DNA from: a virus
DNA: 43,435 bases
Strand: one strand, 5' to 3'
IMG/VR virus record: IMGVR_UViG_3300033143_002372
Span: 1-43,435 of that record
Under the pieces are notes generated by a model that was given only the letters and a program-made list of their open reading frames with translations, did no database searches and had not been told where the DNA came from. Each line of letters begins with the position of its first letter. Within the stretch, counting starts at the first letter, position 1. The translations under genes and the position numbers were made by a program. Shown piece after piece: positions 18,644 through 27,952 of the stretch.

Positions 18644-21600
18644 TAAATCTCCTCAAGCATAATATTATAGCCTGTTTTCCATTCTTCTTTCTGAAAATAG
18701 TATCTTGGCTGTGAGTACTTCATATTAGGGCTTAATATATGACATTCAATAAACCGTATAACCCAATCATAAGAACCGGCTACCAGTTCACTGTCATCGT
18801 CGTCAACTGTTAAAACTGTTCCGGTATTTTTGGTTATTTTAAAGTATTTTTCAATACTCCACGTTGTTTGTGTTCCGCTTACTAGTGTTCCGTCTGGGTC
18901 GGATAGTGTTAGTTGGTTGGCGTCGTTATCGGTTATATAATAATAATATCCGTTTAGTGGCAACGCGTATCCTATCCATTCATCAACCGTCCAGGCTACA
19001 CTTGCAACCATAGCTGTTTTGTGAGTGGCATCTATTAGCATAGAATCGCCCTCAATAAAGTATAATTCATCTGTTTTCAAATCGCCAGTGGTTCCCGCGT
19101 CAATGCCTGTGAATGCTCCTAAAAATATACTTGATGCTGATTGAAACACATCATAATTATCTTTTCCTGTTAATGAAGCACCTAGAACTCCATTAACATA
19201 TAAATATAATTCGCCATCTGTTGATACTGCGCTAGCCGGTCTTTTTGCTATTACTTGAATAAGATTATCGGCTGTTTTTGATATTTCAACTGTCGACGTC
19301 GTATTGTTTCCTGATGCATCGTCTTTAAGTCTGGCTGATATATAATAAGACGCTCCTGTCCTTGTTAGTATATTTACAAAATAACTTGATGTTACAGATT
19401 GTACAAAAAAAGTATCACCACTAGTCATTGTTAAGCTATTAATATTTAAATAATAACTATACATAAAATAATTTTCTGATATTGTCAAACCTGACTTACT
19501 ACCATATGCCCTATCAGCTGCGGCCGATAAATTACTATTTAAGCACCCAGTAGTTGAATCTAATCCTGGGGTAGCTCTTGTTAAAACTCCGGTTCCGTCC
19601 GTTTCTTGACTTGTCCATTCTGATAAATCGGTTTCCATCCCTGCATAAAATAACTCACTACCGGCACTTGCATCGTTGTCGTATTTTACTCCTACATGGT
19701 ACCCACGAAATTCGTCTTCAACTAAACTCTTTGCCGTGTCGGTGATTGTTTTACCCGTCGCGCTAACTGTGGCAGCCGTTCCGCTGTCTATCTGTTGGCT
19801 AGGTAATGGGTTAAACCTTACAATTACTTTGTCATCATTAACCTGGCTATCATCTCTTTGGTATATGCTATTAAAATATTCCGCTTTTAATCTATCGGTT
19901 TCGTTGCTATACTGTCCAGTTTTCCAATTAAGTGCAAAGCCTCGCCGTCTGGCCTTTGACCAATTCCAGGTAGTGCCATGAGCATTGGTAAATGTTTTAT
20001 TACTTTTAGATGCAATATTATATTCTACGTTTCGGGGGTTATAGGTGAATTGATATTTCTGCCAATAATCAGAACTGATAGTACGCGTTATTAAATACGC
20101 TCCTATGTCGTCGCCGTCGCTTGCTGCGTCAATACATGCTGAATCGTAACTATACCCACCTTTAATTGATTTAATATTAAAGTTTTCACTTTCCGATGTT
20201 GTGCTAATAAATAGCGGGTTGTTAGTAACATTTGTTGTCGCTGTCGTGTCAACATTTGCGGTGGTGGCGTCTGTTATACAACAATATGTTATAGTAATTG
20301 AAGTATTTGAGTAAATACCATAAATACTATTTAAATTAAATATAGAATCCTTAATAATAATTGAACTTGAATTCCCAGCCAAATAAATACCATATTGATT
20401 ATTATAAAAAGCATTATGGTTAAATGAATTTACGGTATAATTTGAATATATACCGTAAATAGTATTGCCATGTATTATATTTTGATTGGATTCGTTCCCT
20501 CCATAGCTTAATTTAAGTCCGTTCCCATTATTTTCGATTATATTATTATTAATAAATGCGTCGGTGTCTGTTCCATCGTCGTATAAATCTATTGCAATTC
20601 CTTGCGCGTCAAATATATTAGACCATTTAATAATCGCGCCTGTGTGGTTGGCCGTATCTCTAATAAATATATTATTATTAATTTGGTTTTGACCATCTAT
20701 TTTAACACCATTTATAATAATGTCGGCTGCGTCTATTTCTACAATTCTCAAAAGTACGCCTATGTCGTCATTTGTTGAACCTGTTCTATAACATGGGCTG
20801 TCTGATGATATACCAAGTTTATATGATAATGTATTTTTACAAAACTTTGGATCGGTTGTTATATTGCCGGCTCCAAGTGTTACTAATTCTTGGGTTTCAT
20901 ATGCTGTATAAGATACCGGCAAACTCGTTGCTGATAAATCATAAGTTGTATTGCTATTTGTGATATTATTTATACACGACGCTGCCGCATAATTATTTGT
21001 TCCTGTTCCTTGTATTCCATAATTATTATTAAACAATGTATTATTACTTAGTGTTGCTGTAACTGTTGTTGTTCCCCCACTTAATAACCCCGCGATATTT
21101 ATTCCCGCGTCGGTGTTATCATAACAAATATTATTATTTATGGTCGTTGATATAGTTGACGCGCCCAATGAATATAATAATTCTAATAAATAAATTCCGT
21201 TCGCCCCGTTACTATGTACGATATTATTTGATATTGTACCCCCAACTATTCCCGTTCTATTCGTACGAATACGAATCCCCGAACTACCATTATTATATAT
21301 AAGATTTTTTGATATTGTACCCGTAAAATTTAATTGACTTGCAACTATATATATGCCGTATGTAGTTGAATTTTTTATAGTACATTCACTTATAGTCCCC
21401 GCATGTGCGCCGGTTTTTTGGATTATACCTTCAACGGTTAATCCTACTACATTATTTCCTGATAAATTAAATATGCCTGTTAATGTTGGCGTGTACCCGT
21501 ATTCAACGTCAACATGGCCGGCTGTGCTGGTGTATGTTTCTGTGGTGCCTCCTGTAACTGTACCACCCGAACCTCCATATACAACATATGTTTGAGCGGC

Positions 21601-22464
21601 TAACGCACTATCGGCGGCGGTTATTGTTAACTTTGGATCTTGCCATGTCCCATCGTTTGCATCACTTCCATTCTCATTCCAAAAAATAGCATTGATGTTT
21701 GTAAATACTGCGGTCTGCTCTCTCGTTACCCTCGCACCAATACCCCGCGTAATTGTCGGACTTTGGCTTGCGGCTGCATAAATAATTGTATCAGCGCTGT
21801 CTAATGCTTGGTTGTCCGTTGTTAAGTCTTCATCGTATGTTTCACTATCAAGTATTTCAACTCCGTCGTTATTGGAGGCGGCTAATGTTCCGTAGGCTGT
21901 CGCTATGTCAAAGTATGATAACGATGCATCATTTAAGGCCGGTGTATGGCGTGCTCCTCCGTATTTCATAGAGCTGTCATAATAACTGCTCCCATTTGAA
22001 GAAACATAGAAAGTAAAAACGTCCAAGTTAACCAAAGTTTCAGCACTGAATTTCAAACTAACTACTCCGGCGGTCGGGAAAGTTGCACTTAATGAAGTAT
22101 CAATAGTGGCCGCTCCACTTGCTGTAAATGTAACATATATACCTTGCGCTGTTGACGCTGTACTCTCTGACACAAATGCGCCACCGTTTGCCCTTGATCC
22201 TATTAAAGTCCCGTCTAATGCATATACCTTAACGGTTAAATTAGCACTGGGAGCCGCGATTGCCGTAATGTCAGTTTCACTAAAAGCAACCCCGAACTTT
22301 CTCACATATGCAATATCACCTGTCGGCGTTGGCACTGTTCTTAGTGGTGTATCACTAGGATAAAGGCTTAAAAAATCAGCGTCCGTCCCTACTTGGTTAG
22401 TCGGTGTGATTGTGTAATTAGTTTCGTGGTTATAATTAAGTAAAATCTTTTCATTAGTCGTCAT
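18643..22464 (-). CDS. Large tail fibre/receptor-binding protein with beta-helix and lectin-like domain (1273 aa)
   Basis: The largest gene. Residues about 330-780 carry right-handed beta-helix repeats (for example ENNGNGLKLSYGGN and ISNNIVHSNGANGIYLL), as in tailspikes and pectate-lyase-like proteins. Residues about 900-1130 resemble a concanavalin/LamG-like fold (NYFMYSYYLNINSLT, ELYLYVNGVLGAS). The C-terminus is a short strand-rich tip. It probably binds or cleaves a surface polysaccharide. Catalytic residues cannot be assigned by eye. Confidence 0.7.
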   Translation of the reverse strand: MTTNEKILLNYNHETNYTITPTNQVGTDADFLSLYPSDTPLRTVPTPTGDIAYVRKFGVAFSETDITAIAAPSANLTVKVYALDGTLIGSRANGGAFVSESTASTAQGIYVTFTASGAATIDTSLSATFPTAGVVSLKFSAETLVNLDVFTFYVSSNGSSYYDSSMKYGGARHTPALNDASLSYFDIATAYGTLAASNNDGVEILDSETYDEDLTTDNQALDSADTIIYAAASQSPTITRGIGARVTREQTAVFTNINAIFWNENGSDANDGTWQDPKLTITAADSALAAQTYVVYGGSGGTVTGGTTETYTSTAGHVDVEYGYTPTLTGIFNLSGNNVVGLTVEGIIQKTGAHAGTISECTIKNSTTYGIYIVASQLNFTGTISKNLIYNNGSSGIRIRTNRTGIVGGTISNNIVHSNGANGIYLLELLYSLGASTISTTINNNICYDNTDAGINIAGLLSGGTTTVTATLSNNTLFNNNYGIQGTGTNNYAAASCINNITNSNTTYDLSATSLPVSYTAYETQELVTLGAGNITTDPKFCKNTLSYKLGISSDSPCYRTGSTNDDIGVLLRIVEIDAADIIINGVKIDGQNQINNNIFIRDTANHTGAIIKWSNIFDAQGIAIDLYDDGTDTDAFINNNIIENNGNGLKLSYGGNESNQNIIHGNTIYGIYSNYTVNSFNHNAFYNNQYGIYLAGNSSSIIIKDSIFNLNSIYGIYSNTSITITYCCITDATTANVDTTATTNVTNNPLFISTTSESENFNIKSIKGGYSYDSACIDAASDGDDIGAYLITRTISSDYWQKYQFTYNPRNVEYNIASKSNKTFTNAHGTTWNWSKARRRGFALNWKTGQYSNETDRLKAEYFNSIYQRDDSQVNDDKVIVRFNPLPSQQIDSGTAATVSATGKTITDTAKSLVEDEFRGYHVGVKYDNDASAGSELFYAGMETDLSEWTSQETDGTGVLTRATPGLDSTTGCLNSNLSAAADRAYGSKSGLTISENYFMYSYYLNINSLTMTSGDTFFVQSVTSSYFVNILTRTGASYYISARLKDDASGNNTTSTVEISKTADNLIQVIAKRPASAVSTDGELYLYVNGVLGASLTGKDNYDVFQSASSIFLGAFTGIDAGTTGDLKTDELYFIEGDSMLIDATHKTAMVASVAWTVDEWIGYALPLNGYYYYITDNDANQLTLSDPDGTLVSGTQTTWSIEKYFKITKNTGTVLTVDDDDSELVAGSYDWVIRFIECHILSPNMKYSQPRYYFQKEEWKTGYNIMLEEI

Positions 22465-22465
22465 A

Positions 22466-24526
22466 TTATGCTCTCCGGGCTGTTACTATTCCAAACTCTT
22501 TCATTTGTTCGCCGAACTCTTCGGGGTTATTGGCCACTACGGTTATATTATCAATATAATAAATATTTCCCCCACCTTGTATGTCGTCTTCTTCTGGAGT
22601 TACTGTCACACGTTCACGGCCTGAGGGGTTATCACCAACGGTCAAAGTCTGTTGTCCGTCAGTTGTAAAGTCGGCACCGTGTGGGGCTGAAATATCTGCT
22701 ATTGATGGGATAGGTGTTGATGCTATTTTTGCAACCTGTATGGCTCCGGCCACACCAACTGCAATAGAAAGAGGTATATTTGGCAATGTCTTTGCCACCG
22801 CCGCAGCCGTATCAATAATAGCACTCGCAATATTTGCAGCCTTTTCGAACTTCATTAAACTCTTTATTCTTTTTGCTTGTTTTCTTTTGGCTTTTTCGTC
22901 TTCATCTCCCATCGTTGCTAATTTATTTTTTTCAATATCTATTAACCCAGAAGCTATTGACTTTGTAATATCAACATATTTTTGGGCGGCCTCGGCTCGA
23001 TCAGACCACATCTTTAAATTTTTTGCTTTTAATTCTTTTTGTTGTTTTTCCCATGTGGCCTTGATCCTTGCTGCGGCGTCTTCATTATCTAATACTATTT
23101 TGTCCATGCCATCTATTGTGGCGGCTCCGTTTGCGTCCATCATGGCTTTCCACGCCTCTTGAACGTCTGCAAATCCTCCTGTTAAAATACCTTTATTTTC
23201 TTCCCAGTATGAGGATATTAAACCAAATCCAATTTTTGCGGTTTCACTAACGGTATTAAGCGCGGGATTTACTACATCTTTTATTGTTGTACCTATTGAA
23301 CTAAGCGCAGGATTTACTGTATTATTAATCACATTCCCTGCGACCTCGGCAATCTTACTGAATTTATCACCTAATCCAGGAATTAAACTAATCAATTTAG
23401 CTATCTTTTGTACTCCGGCTTTGGCACCGTCAACAACCTTATTAAATACTTTTATAATGTTGCTTGTTAGGGTTTCTTTTATACTTTTTGCGAATCCTAT
23501 CACTATGTCTTTAACGGCGCCCAAACTCTTGGCAAATGAAACTAGTTTTTTTGCTAACTTTAGCCATAACCCCAATAATGGCCAAATTGCTGTCCATGCT
23601 ATTTTACCGAAAAATATAAATGGTCTTATTATAGAACCTATGGCCTCCTTAACAACTGTCATATAAAACCACATACCCTTAATAGCTTTATTAGCGGCCG
23701 TTAGTCCTTCAGTAGATTTTATCCACTTTTTAAAGTTAACAATAGATGGTTGTATTACTGCGTTTATATCTTGACCAATTACTGTGGCCATATCTTGACC
23801 CGCAGCTGTTATAGTCTTCATGCTGTTAGCTAATGAATCTTGTGTACGTATATAATCGCCTTGTGCGTCAGAAGTATCGGCAATTGTTTTTTGTAATATT
23901 AATGATGCTTTTTCTTGCGTGGTCATATCTTTTGTGGCTGTCGTTATCCCTTGCGCCAATGCAAAGTTGGCTAATGCTGCATCATTAATATCAACACCAT
24001 ACTTTTTCATAGGAATTTTAATTCCACTAATAGCACCGGTTAAATCTTTGAGCGCTTGATCTGTTGTAATTCCCATACCCTGATTAAATGACGCTAAATC
24101 GCGAGCTAGTATTACTAGGTCTCCACTCATACTAGTCGCTTCTTTCCTGGCGAATCCCATAGGAACTAGAAAATCCTGTACAGTTCCCAAAAATTCAGTT
24201 GCGGCCGCCGCAGATAATCCGTAAGAATCGACTAGCTCTTGTCGCATTCTATTTGCTTCTCTACTATTGCCACGGAATACGGTTCCAAACTTTGCGTTTG
24301 CCTCTTCAAGATCTGACGCCAAACCAATAACTTTTTTGAATCCTTGTGCGACTACACCAGTTAACACAGCGGCCACGGCTGCAAATGCAACCTTCATTCC
24401 GGGGTTCGCGGCCTTTGCTGTTTTTTTTGTTTGCTTTTCTGTCTTTTTTAATGACGCGTTTGTATTTTTAAGCGCCTTTTGTACACTTGCGCTATCGCCT
24501 TTTATTACAATCGTCAAATCAGCCAT
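22466..24526 (-). CDS. Tape measure protein (686 aa)
   Basis: Long helical, Ala/Lys-rich protein typical of tail tape measures: KALKNTNASLKKTEKQTKKT at the start, a central TMP core (TDQALKDLTGAISGIKIPMK, then QDSLANSMKTITAAGQDMAT), several hydrophobic stretches near 290-400, and a helical C-terminus. At about 0.15 nm per residue this suggests a tail near 100 nm (family rule, inference). It directly follows the frameshifted chaperone, the canonical order. Confidence 0.85.
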   Translation of the reverse strand: MADLTIVIKGDSASVQKALKNTNASLKKTEKQTKKTAKAANPGMKVAFAAVAAVLTGVVAQGFKKVIGLASDLEEANAKFGTVFRGNSREANRMRQELVDSYGLSAAAATEFLGTVQDFLVPMGFARKEATSMSGDLVILARDLASFNQGMGITTDQALKDLTGAISGIKIPMKKYGVDINDAALANFALAQGITTATKDMTTQEKASLILQKTIADTSDAQGDYIRTQDSLANSMKTITAAGQDMATVIGQDINAVIQPSIVNFKKWIKSTEGLTAANKAIKGMWFYMTVVKEAIGSIIRPFIFFGKIAWTAIWPLLGLWLKLAKKLVSFAKSLGAVKDIVIGFAKSIKETLTSNIIKVFNKVVDGAKAGVQKIAKLISLIPGLGDKFSKIAEVAGNVINNTVNPALSSIGTTIKDVVNPALNTVSETAKIGFGLISSYWEENKGILTGGFADVQEAWKAMMDANGAATIDGMDKIVLDNEDAAARIKATWEKQQKELKAKNLKMWSDRAEAAQKYVDITKSIASGLIDIEKNKLATMGDEDEKAKRKQAKRIKSLMKFEKAANIASAIIDTAAAVAKTLPNIPLSIAVGVAGAIQVAKIASTPIPSIADISAPHGADFTTDGQQTLTVGDNPSGRERVTVTPEEDDIQGGGNIYYIDNITVVANNPEEFGEQMKEFGIVTARRA

Positions 24527-24527
24527 T

Positions 24528-25054
24528 TTATTTTCCTTTCATTTCTTGTATAACCCGTTGGGCTTGTTGTTGTCTGATTTTCTTGTTTTCGTTTCTTACG
24601 TCATTATTAATATCGTCTATACAGGATGTTATAACATATTGGGGGGCGTTACTTAGATATTCCAATGTTATACCCCCCTTATAATGTTTGACAATCTGTA
24701 AATATTCATTTAGTCGTTTTTTTTTTCTTCGGGTTCGTCGTTTATATATTCATTTAGAAATATAAATATTTTATTGGTAGCTTTTAAACCTAAATTATTA
24801 ACAAACTTTTCGACTTCCTTTTGTTTATTGCATTTAGTTAATATCCCGATAATTACTTTTTTCATTATATCAAATGCTTTCTTTTGGTTTTCTGTGGACT
24901 CTACATCTTTACTAAGATTTGATATTTCCGTATAGTCTTTTAAAACACTATCCGGAATATCGGCCTCTACCATAAACTCAATTTTCTTTTTAAATATTCC
25001 TAATACTTTGGTTTCTCCAAATTGTATCATTTCTTTTCTTGTTGTTAGATTCAT
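24528..25054 (-). CDS. Tail assembly chaperone GT, by -1 frameshift (about 175 aa)
   Basis: The short product (24710-25054) contains the slippery heptamer A AAA AAC at 24722-24716, in frame, two codons before its stop. In the -1 frame a further 62 codons are open (RLNEYLQIVKHYKG and onward, ending VIQEMKGK) to TAA 24528-24530, two bases before the tape-measure ATG. This is the classic G/GT arrangement: the short form coats the tape measure and the long form recruits tail-tube protein. Confidence 0.85.
24641..24678 (-). other. GGGGGG/CCCCCC stem downstream of the slippery site
   Basis: GGGGGG (24678-24673) can pair with CCCCCC (24646-24641), loop of 26, 37 bases after the slippery heptamer. 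A possible but distant frameshift stimulator, farther than the usual 5-9 nt. Confidence 0.35.
24710..25054 (-). CDS. Tail assembly chaperone G, short form (114 aa)
   Basis: Small helical, acidic-ended protein (KDYTEISNLSKDVEST, IFLNEYINDEPEEKKND) between the tail-tube-like genes and the tape measure, the place of gpG-type chaperones. Its last codons hold ten consecutive A and the A AAA AAC slip site at 24722-24716. See the GT entry for the fused form. Confidence 0.8.
   Translation of the reverse strand: MNLTTRKEMIQFGETKVLGIFKKKIEFMVEADIPDSVLKDYTEISNLSKDVESTENQKKAFDIMKKVIIGILTKCNKQKEVEKFVNNLGLKATNKIFIFLNEYINDEPEEKKND
24716..24722 (-). promoter_or_regulatory. Programmed -1 frameshift site (A AAA AAC)
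   Basis: Slippery heptamer in frame with gene G (codons GAA AAA AAA AAC GAC TAA). A slip of one base leads into the 62-codon T extension. The ten-A run could also allow other slippage or transcriptional slippage. Confidence 0.8.
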
Positions 25055-25063
25055 ATTATTTTC

Positions 25064-26026
25064 CTATATTATTGTTGTTGATATTGAGTTCCGACATACT
25101 ATTGTCATTAACTCTGTTGTACTTTGTTTTAATCCTACACCCGCTATTGATTCGGTCATTGTCGTACCTTCGGGGCTTAATGTTACATTACCGATACTTT
25201 TGTAATATATTTCCGGTATAGTTAACTTAATTTGCCTGGTTGTTGTTGCTACATTTTGTAAATCTATTTCAAGAGCACCTGTCGATACGGTCTCTTGTGG
25301 TGTAGTGCTTGCATTATATGTTATTTTCTGCCATCGGTCGAAATTAGTTGTATTCAGTTCAGCGCTACATTCTACGCTATAATTAAAATCAGGTAAATCA
25401 ACTATTAAGAATTGATCATCACGTAATCCACCGCCGGAGTTTACATTTACTTTTATTTCAAAAGATTTTATGTTTTCGTCTATTGTGGTATCTATTTTAA
25501 ACCGTCCGGAACCATCATAAAACATTAACGGGCTTTCAGTATCACATGCCGGAGTTAATGCGGTAGTTCTTATTTGTGCGGTTAGTGCGTTACCGTCAAT
25601 AGTAAGTTTTACAGGTTGGCCAGATTCTCCTGATAATGTATAGTTTTCAATCTTAGCATCTGTTAATCGTTGCGTTACGGTTGAGTTTAGTTTCCTTTCT
25701 ACTGTTAACCATGGCCTTTCACCACGTGTGATAGTATGCGTATAGGGATCACCTGCGCCTGATATGGCCGCAGTTCCTAATATATACCCGCTTAAATATG
25801 TGACTATATCCGGACGGGCATTTACTGTGAAGCTAAAGTTTTCCCGGTGTTCCATTTTGACAGTATCAAGATGATATTCGTTATCACCTCCACTTTTCAA
25901 ACTGTTTATTTGTTGACCTGTATTAAATCCGTCGTCCAGGAATGCTATTGTAATATTAGGCGTGGCGGTGGTTCCTTTCCCGCTTTGCTTTCCTATCATA
26001 ATATATCCCTGGTTTGACGGTATCAT
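25064..26026 (-). CDS. Tail tube-like protein, paralogue 2 (320 aa)
   Basis: Shares a clear pattern with the next gene upstream: NQGYIMIGKQ near the start, then ARPDIVTYLSG, RPWLTVERKLNS, SGQPVKLTIDGNALT, FYDGSGRF, ITYNASTTPQE and IKLTIPEIYY. This is the strand-rich layout of siphophage tail tube proteins. It directly precedes the chaperone, the usual place of the major tail protein, so it is the likelier main tube protein of the two. Confidence 0.65.
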   Translation of the reverse strand: MIPSNQGYIMIGKQSGKGTTATPNITIAFLDDGFNTGQQINSLKSGGDNEYHLDTVKMEHRENFSFTVNARPDIVTYLSGYILGTAAISGAGDPYTHTITRGERPWLTVERKLNSTVTQRLTDAKIENYTLSGESGQPVKLTIDGNALTAQIRTTALTPACDTESPLMFYDGSGRFKIDTTIDENIKSFEIKVNVNSGGGLRDDQFLIVDLPDFNYSVECSAELNTTNFDRWQKITYNASTTPQETVSTGALEIDLQNVATTTRQIKLTIPEIYYKSIGNVTLSPEGTTMTESIAGVGLKQSTTELMTIVCRNSISTTII

Positions 26027-26043
26027 TTTACTTTTTCATCACC

Positions 26044-27051
26044 CTATAGAGGCATTGTAGTTGCAACGGTGTTGTAACATAACACGGTCACAAGGTCGGT
26101 ACTTGCTAATTTAAAACCCATGCCGGCCATTGTCATTTCAAGCGTTGCAACTTCCGCATTTAATGGGATGTTAATCGGCTGTAATCTAACTTTAGGTATA
26201 GTTAATTGTAAACGTCTTTGACTGGTTCCTGATCCTGTTGACAAATTAACGGTTAATGAACCGTCGGAAAAGTCCGGAGATGGTGTAGTCGATGCGTTGT
26301 AATTAGCTTTTGCATAGAGTTGATAATCAGTATAGTTAATACCTATTGTAACTTCGGCCTCGAATCTATGATTAATAATATCTTGTCTGGTAATAGCAGT
26401 CGTTTGGTTTTCTTCGTCGTTAATCGCTCTTAGTGATATATTAAATGATTTGATGTCAAAGTTTGTTGTTGATGTAGCGTTCACCATATATACACCGTTA
26501 TAAAATGAAAATGGATTCCCGCTTTCATATGTTGGTGTATTTTCGGTTGTTTTAAGCTGTGATGTTAGCCCGGTGCCCTCTACGCTAAATTGTACAGGTT
26601 GTCCGGCCTCAGCTTCTAATGTAACCGCCGATAACTTAACACCTTTGATACTTTCAACTCTCGAATTAGTTGAACTAACTAGCATTCTTTCAACTGTTAA
26701 CCACGGCTGTACTTGTGTAGTAACAAGAAACGCTTTGGGTACAATAGTGTGATAAAAGGGTGTCGTACTTAAATGAGACGGAGTATCGTCCCCCAGTAAA
26801 GCGCCTAATAAATTAGCAGATTCAATCGGGCGAGCATAGCAAGAAAAAGAAATATTATTTGTATATTTCGTTTTAACGCTTGTCTTATCCCATTGCCCGT
26901 CGCAACCTTCTCTGAGTGTTTCAGCCTCAAATGTAACGCCGGATTCATCTGATAAATACTTGATGAAACGTTGCGGTGTTGCCGCTGTAGTTTTTTGTGT
27001 TCCCTGACTACCTATTCCTATGTAGCCCTGATTTGATGGAAAATAAGCCAT
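26044..27051 (-). CDS. Tail tube-like protein, paralogue 1 (335 aa)
   Basis: Paralogue of the downstream 320-aa protein: SNQGYIGIGSQGTQK, CYARPIESANLLG, PWLTVERMLVSS, AGQPVQFSVEGTGLT, FYNGVYMV, NYNASTTPSPDFSDGSL, RLQLTIPKVRL. Such tandem pairs may give two tube subunits or one tube and one tail-adaptor or decorated form. The shared blocks keep their order along the whole length, so this is a gene duplication. Confidence 0.65.
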   Translation of the reverse strand: MAYFPSNQGYIGIGSQGTQKTTAATPQRFIKYLSDESGVTFEAETLREGCDGQWDKTSVKTKYTNNISFSCYARPIESANLLGALLGDDTPSHLSTTPFYHTIVPKAFLVTTQVQPWLTVERMLVSSTNSRVESIKGVKLSAVTLEAEAGQPVQFSVEGTGLTSQLKTTENTPTYESGNPFSFYNGVYMVNATSTTNFDIKSFNISLRAINDEENQTTAITRQDIINHRFEAEVTIGINYTDYQLYAKANYNASTTPSPDFSDGSLTVNLSTGSGTSQRRLQLTIPKVRLQPINIPLNAEVATLEMTMAGMGFKLASTDLVTVLCYNTVATTMPL

Positions 27052-27054
27052 AAT

Positions 27055-27276
27055 TTAATACCATTCCTTTTTAGATTTTTTTGTATTTTCTTTTTTCTTA
27101 ATATTATTACCAGATAAGGTTTTTTTTTCTTTTTTGTAAACAGGCTCGAATTGGTTATCATTCATTGCGGCCTCTTCGCTCAAAAAGTCGGTAACTTCAC
27201 CGTTTAAAATAAGATTCCCGTTTGGCAAGTGTATCGGATCATTACCAATATACTGCGCTCCTATAAAATTACTCAT
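27055..27276 (-). CDS. Small tail-region protein, paralogue of the preceding gene (73 aa)
   Basis: Starts MSNFIGAQYIGNDPIHLPNG; the N-terminal part (YIGxxPIxLxNGxxIxN) parallels the 59-aa protein at 27269-27448 (YTGVEPIIMQNGKVIKN). The C-terminus is Lys-rich (KKKENTKKSKKEWY). This small N-terminal beta motif is common next to phage tail genes. SD AAGGAAT; overlaps the upstream stop. Confidence 0.6.
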   Translation of the reverse strand: MSNFIGAQYIGNDPIHLPNGNLILNGEVTDFLSEEAAMNDNQFEPVYKKEKKTLSGNNIKKKENTKKSKKEWY

Positions 27277-27448
27277 GTTGATTCCTTTGTTTAGATTCTT
27301 TTATTTCTGTTTTCTTTTCGGTTACAACTTCAAAACCTTTTCGGCTCTTGCCTTCGGTGTCGCTCATGCTTGGTACGATCTCATTGTTTTTAATTACTTT
27401 CCCGTTCTGCATGATAATGGGTTCTACCCCTGTATATTTTACGCTCAT
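27269..27448 (-). CDS. Small tail-region protein (59 aa)
   Basis: ORF from ATG 27446-27448 to TAA 27269-27271. Begins MSVKYTGVEPIIMQNGKVIK, similar to the next protein, then a charged Lys/Glu tail. It and its neighbour form a tandem pair before the tail-tube pair. Function unknown. Confidence 0.6.
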   Translation of the reverse strand: MSVKYTGVEPIIMQNGKVIKNNEIVPSMSDTEGKSRKGFEVVTEKKTEIKESKQRNQHE

Positions 27449-27460
27449 TGTCTTCCCCTT

Positions 27461-27952
27461 TTAGCTAAATGTACCATGATGTTTCACAACTGCATTTACC
27501 CATATCTCTTGTTTAAATGTGTTGCCATCTGACATCATTGGTGTGTAGTTTATATTTGTTATTTTAATCCCGATGACTTGATCACCCAATGTCCTGTTAT
27601 CAATTACTATCTCACTTATTGCCCTTGCAAATCTATAAGAGCGTACCGCGCAATCGTGCGTTGATCCTTCTTTGGTTACGTTATGGGCTTTAATAATAAT
27701 TCTATGATCAGTTTCATCCCATGTTCCCCCATTTATTATATTATCTGATACGTCTGGCACCAGGTTAATAAATGGAAAGTTTGGTATTGCATCTATTTCA
27801 CTTATAATATAATCGGTAGCCTGTGGTGCTGTCAATGTCCGGCCGTCAGCTTTCTCAACGTTAATGGCTGTTAAATATGTTTGCAAGTTAGTGCTTATAT
27901 ATGATTTAACTAAGTTTAGAGTTTCTTCTATGTGTTTTAGTGCTGTAGCCAT
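27461..27952 (-). CDS. Tail terminator-like protein (163 aa)
   Basis: Order and size match tail terminators. Sequence has the alpha/beta pattern (ALKHIEETLNLVKSYI, FINLVPDVSDNIINGG, HRIIIKAHNVT, DQVIGIKITNINYTPMM). These proteins close the tail tube and join it to the head. ATG overlaps the preceding stop. Confidence 0.55.
   Translation of the reverse strand: MATALKHIEETLNLVKSYISTNLQTYLTAINVEKADGRTLTAPQATDYIISEIDAIPNFPFINLVPDVSDNIINGGTWDETDHRIIIKAHNVTKEGSTHDCAVRSYRFARAISEIVIDNRTLGDQVIGIKITNINYTPMMSDGNTFKQEIWVNAVVKHHGTFS

Noticed and set aside
22581-23162. 193-aa plus-strand ORF and many other plus-strand ORFs
   Set aside because: They lie antisense to strong minus-strand genes (here the tape measure), have no SD or family pattern, and the whole genome is otherwise coded on one strand.
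24684-24694. Plus-strand TTGACA near 24688 as a promoter
   Set aside because: It lies inside the T extension of the tail chaperone, no -10 follows at 16-18 bases, and no plus-strand gene is present.
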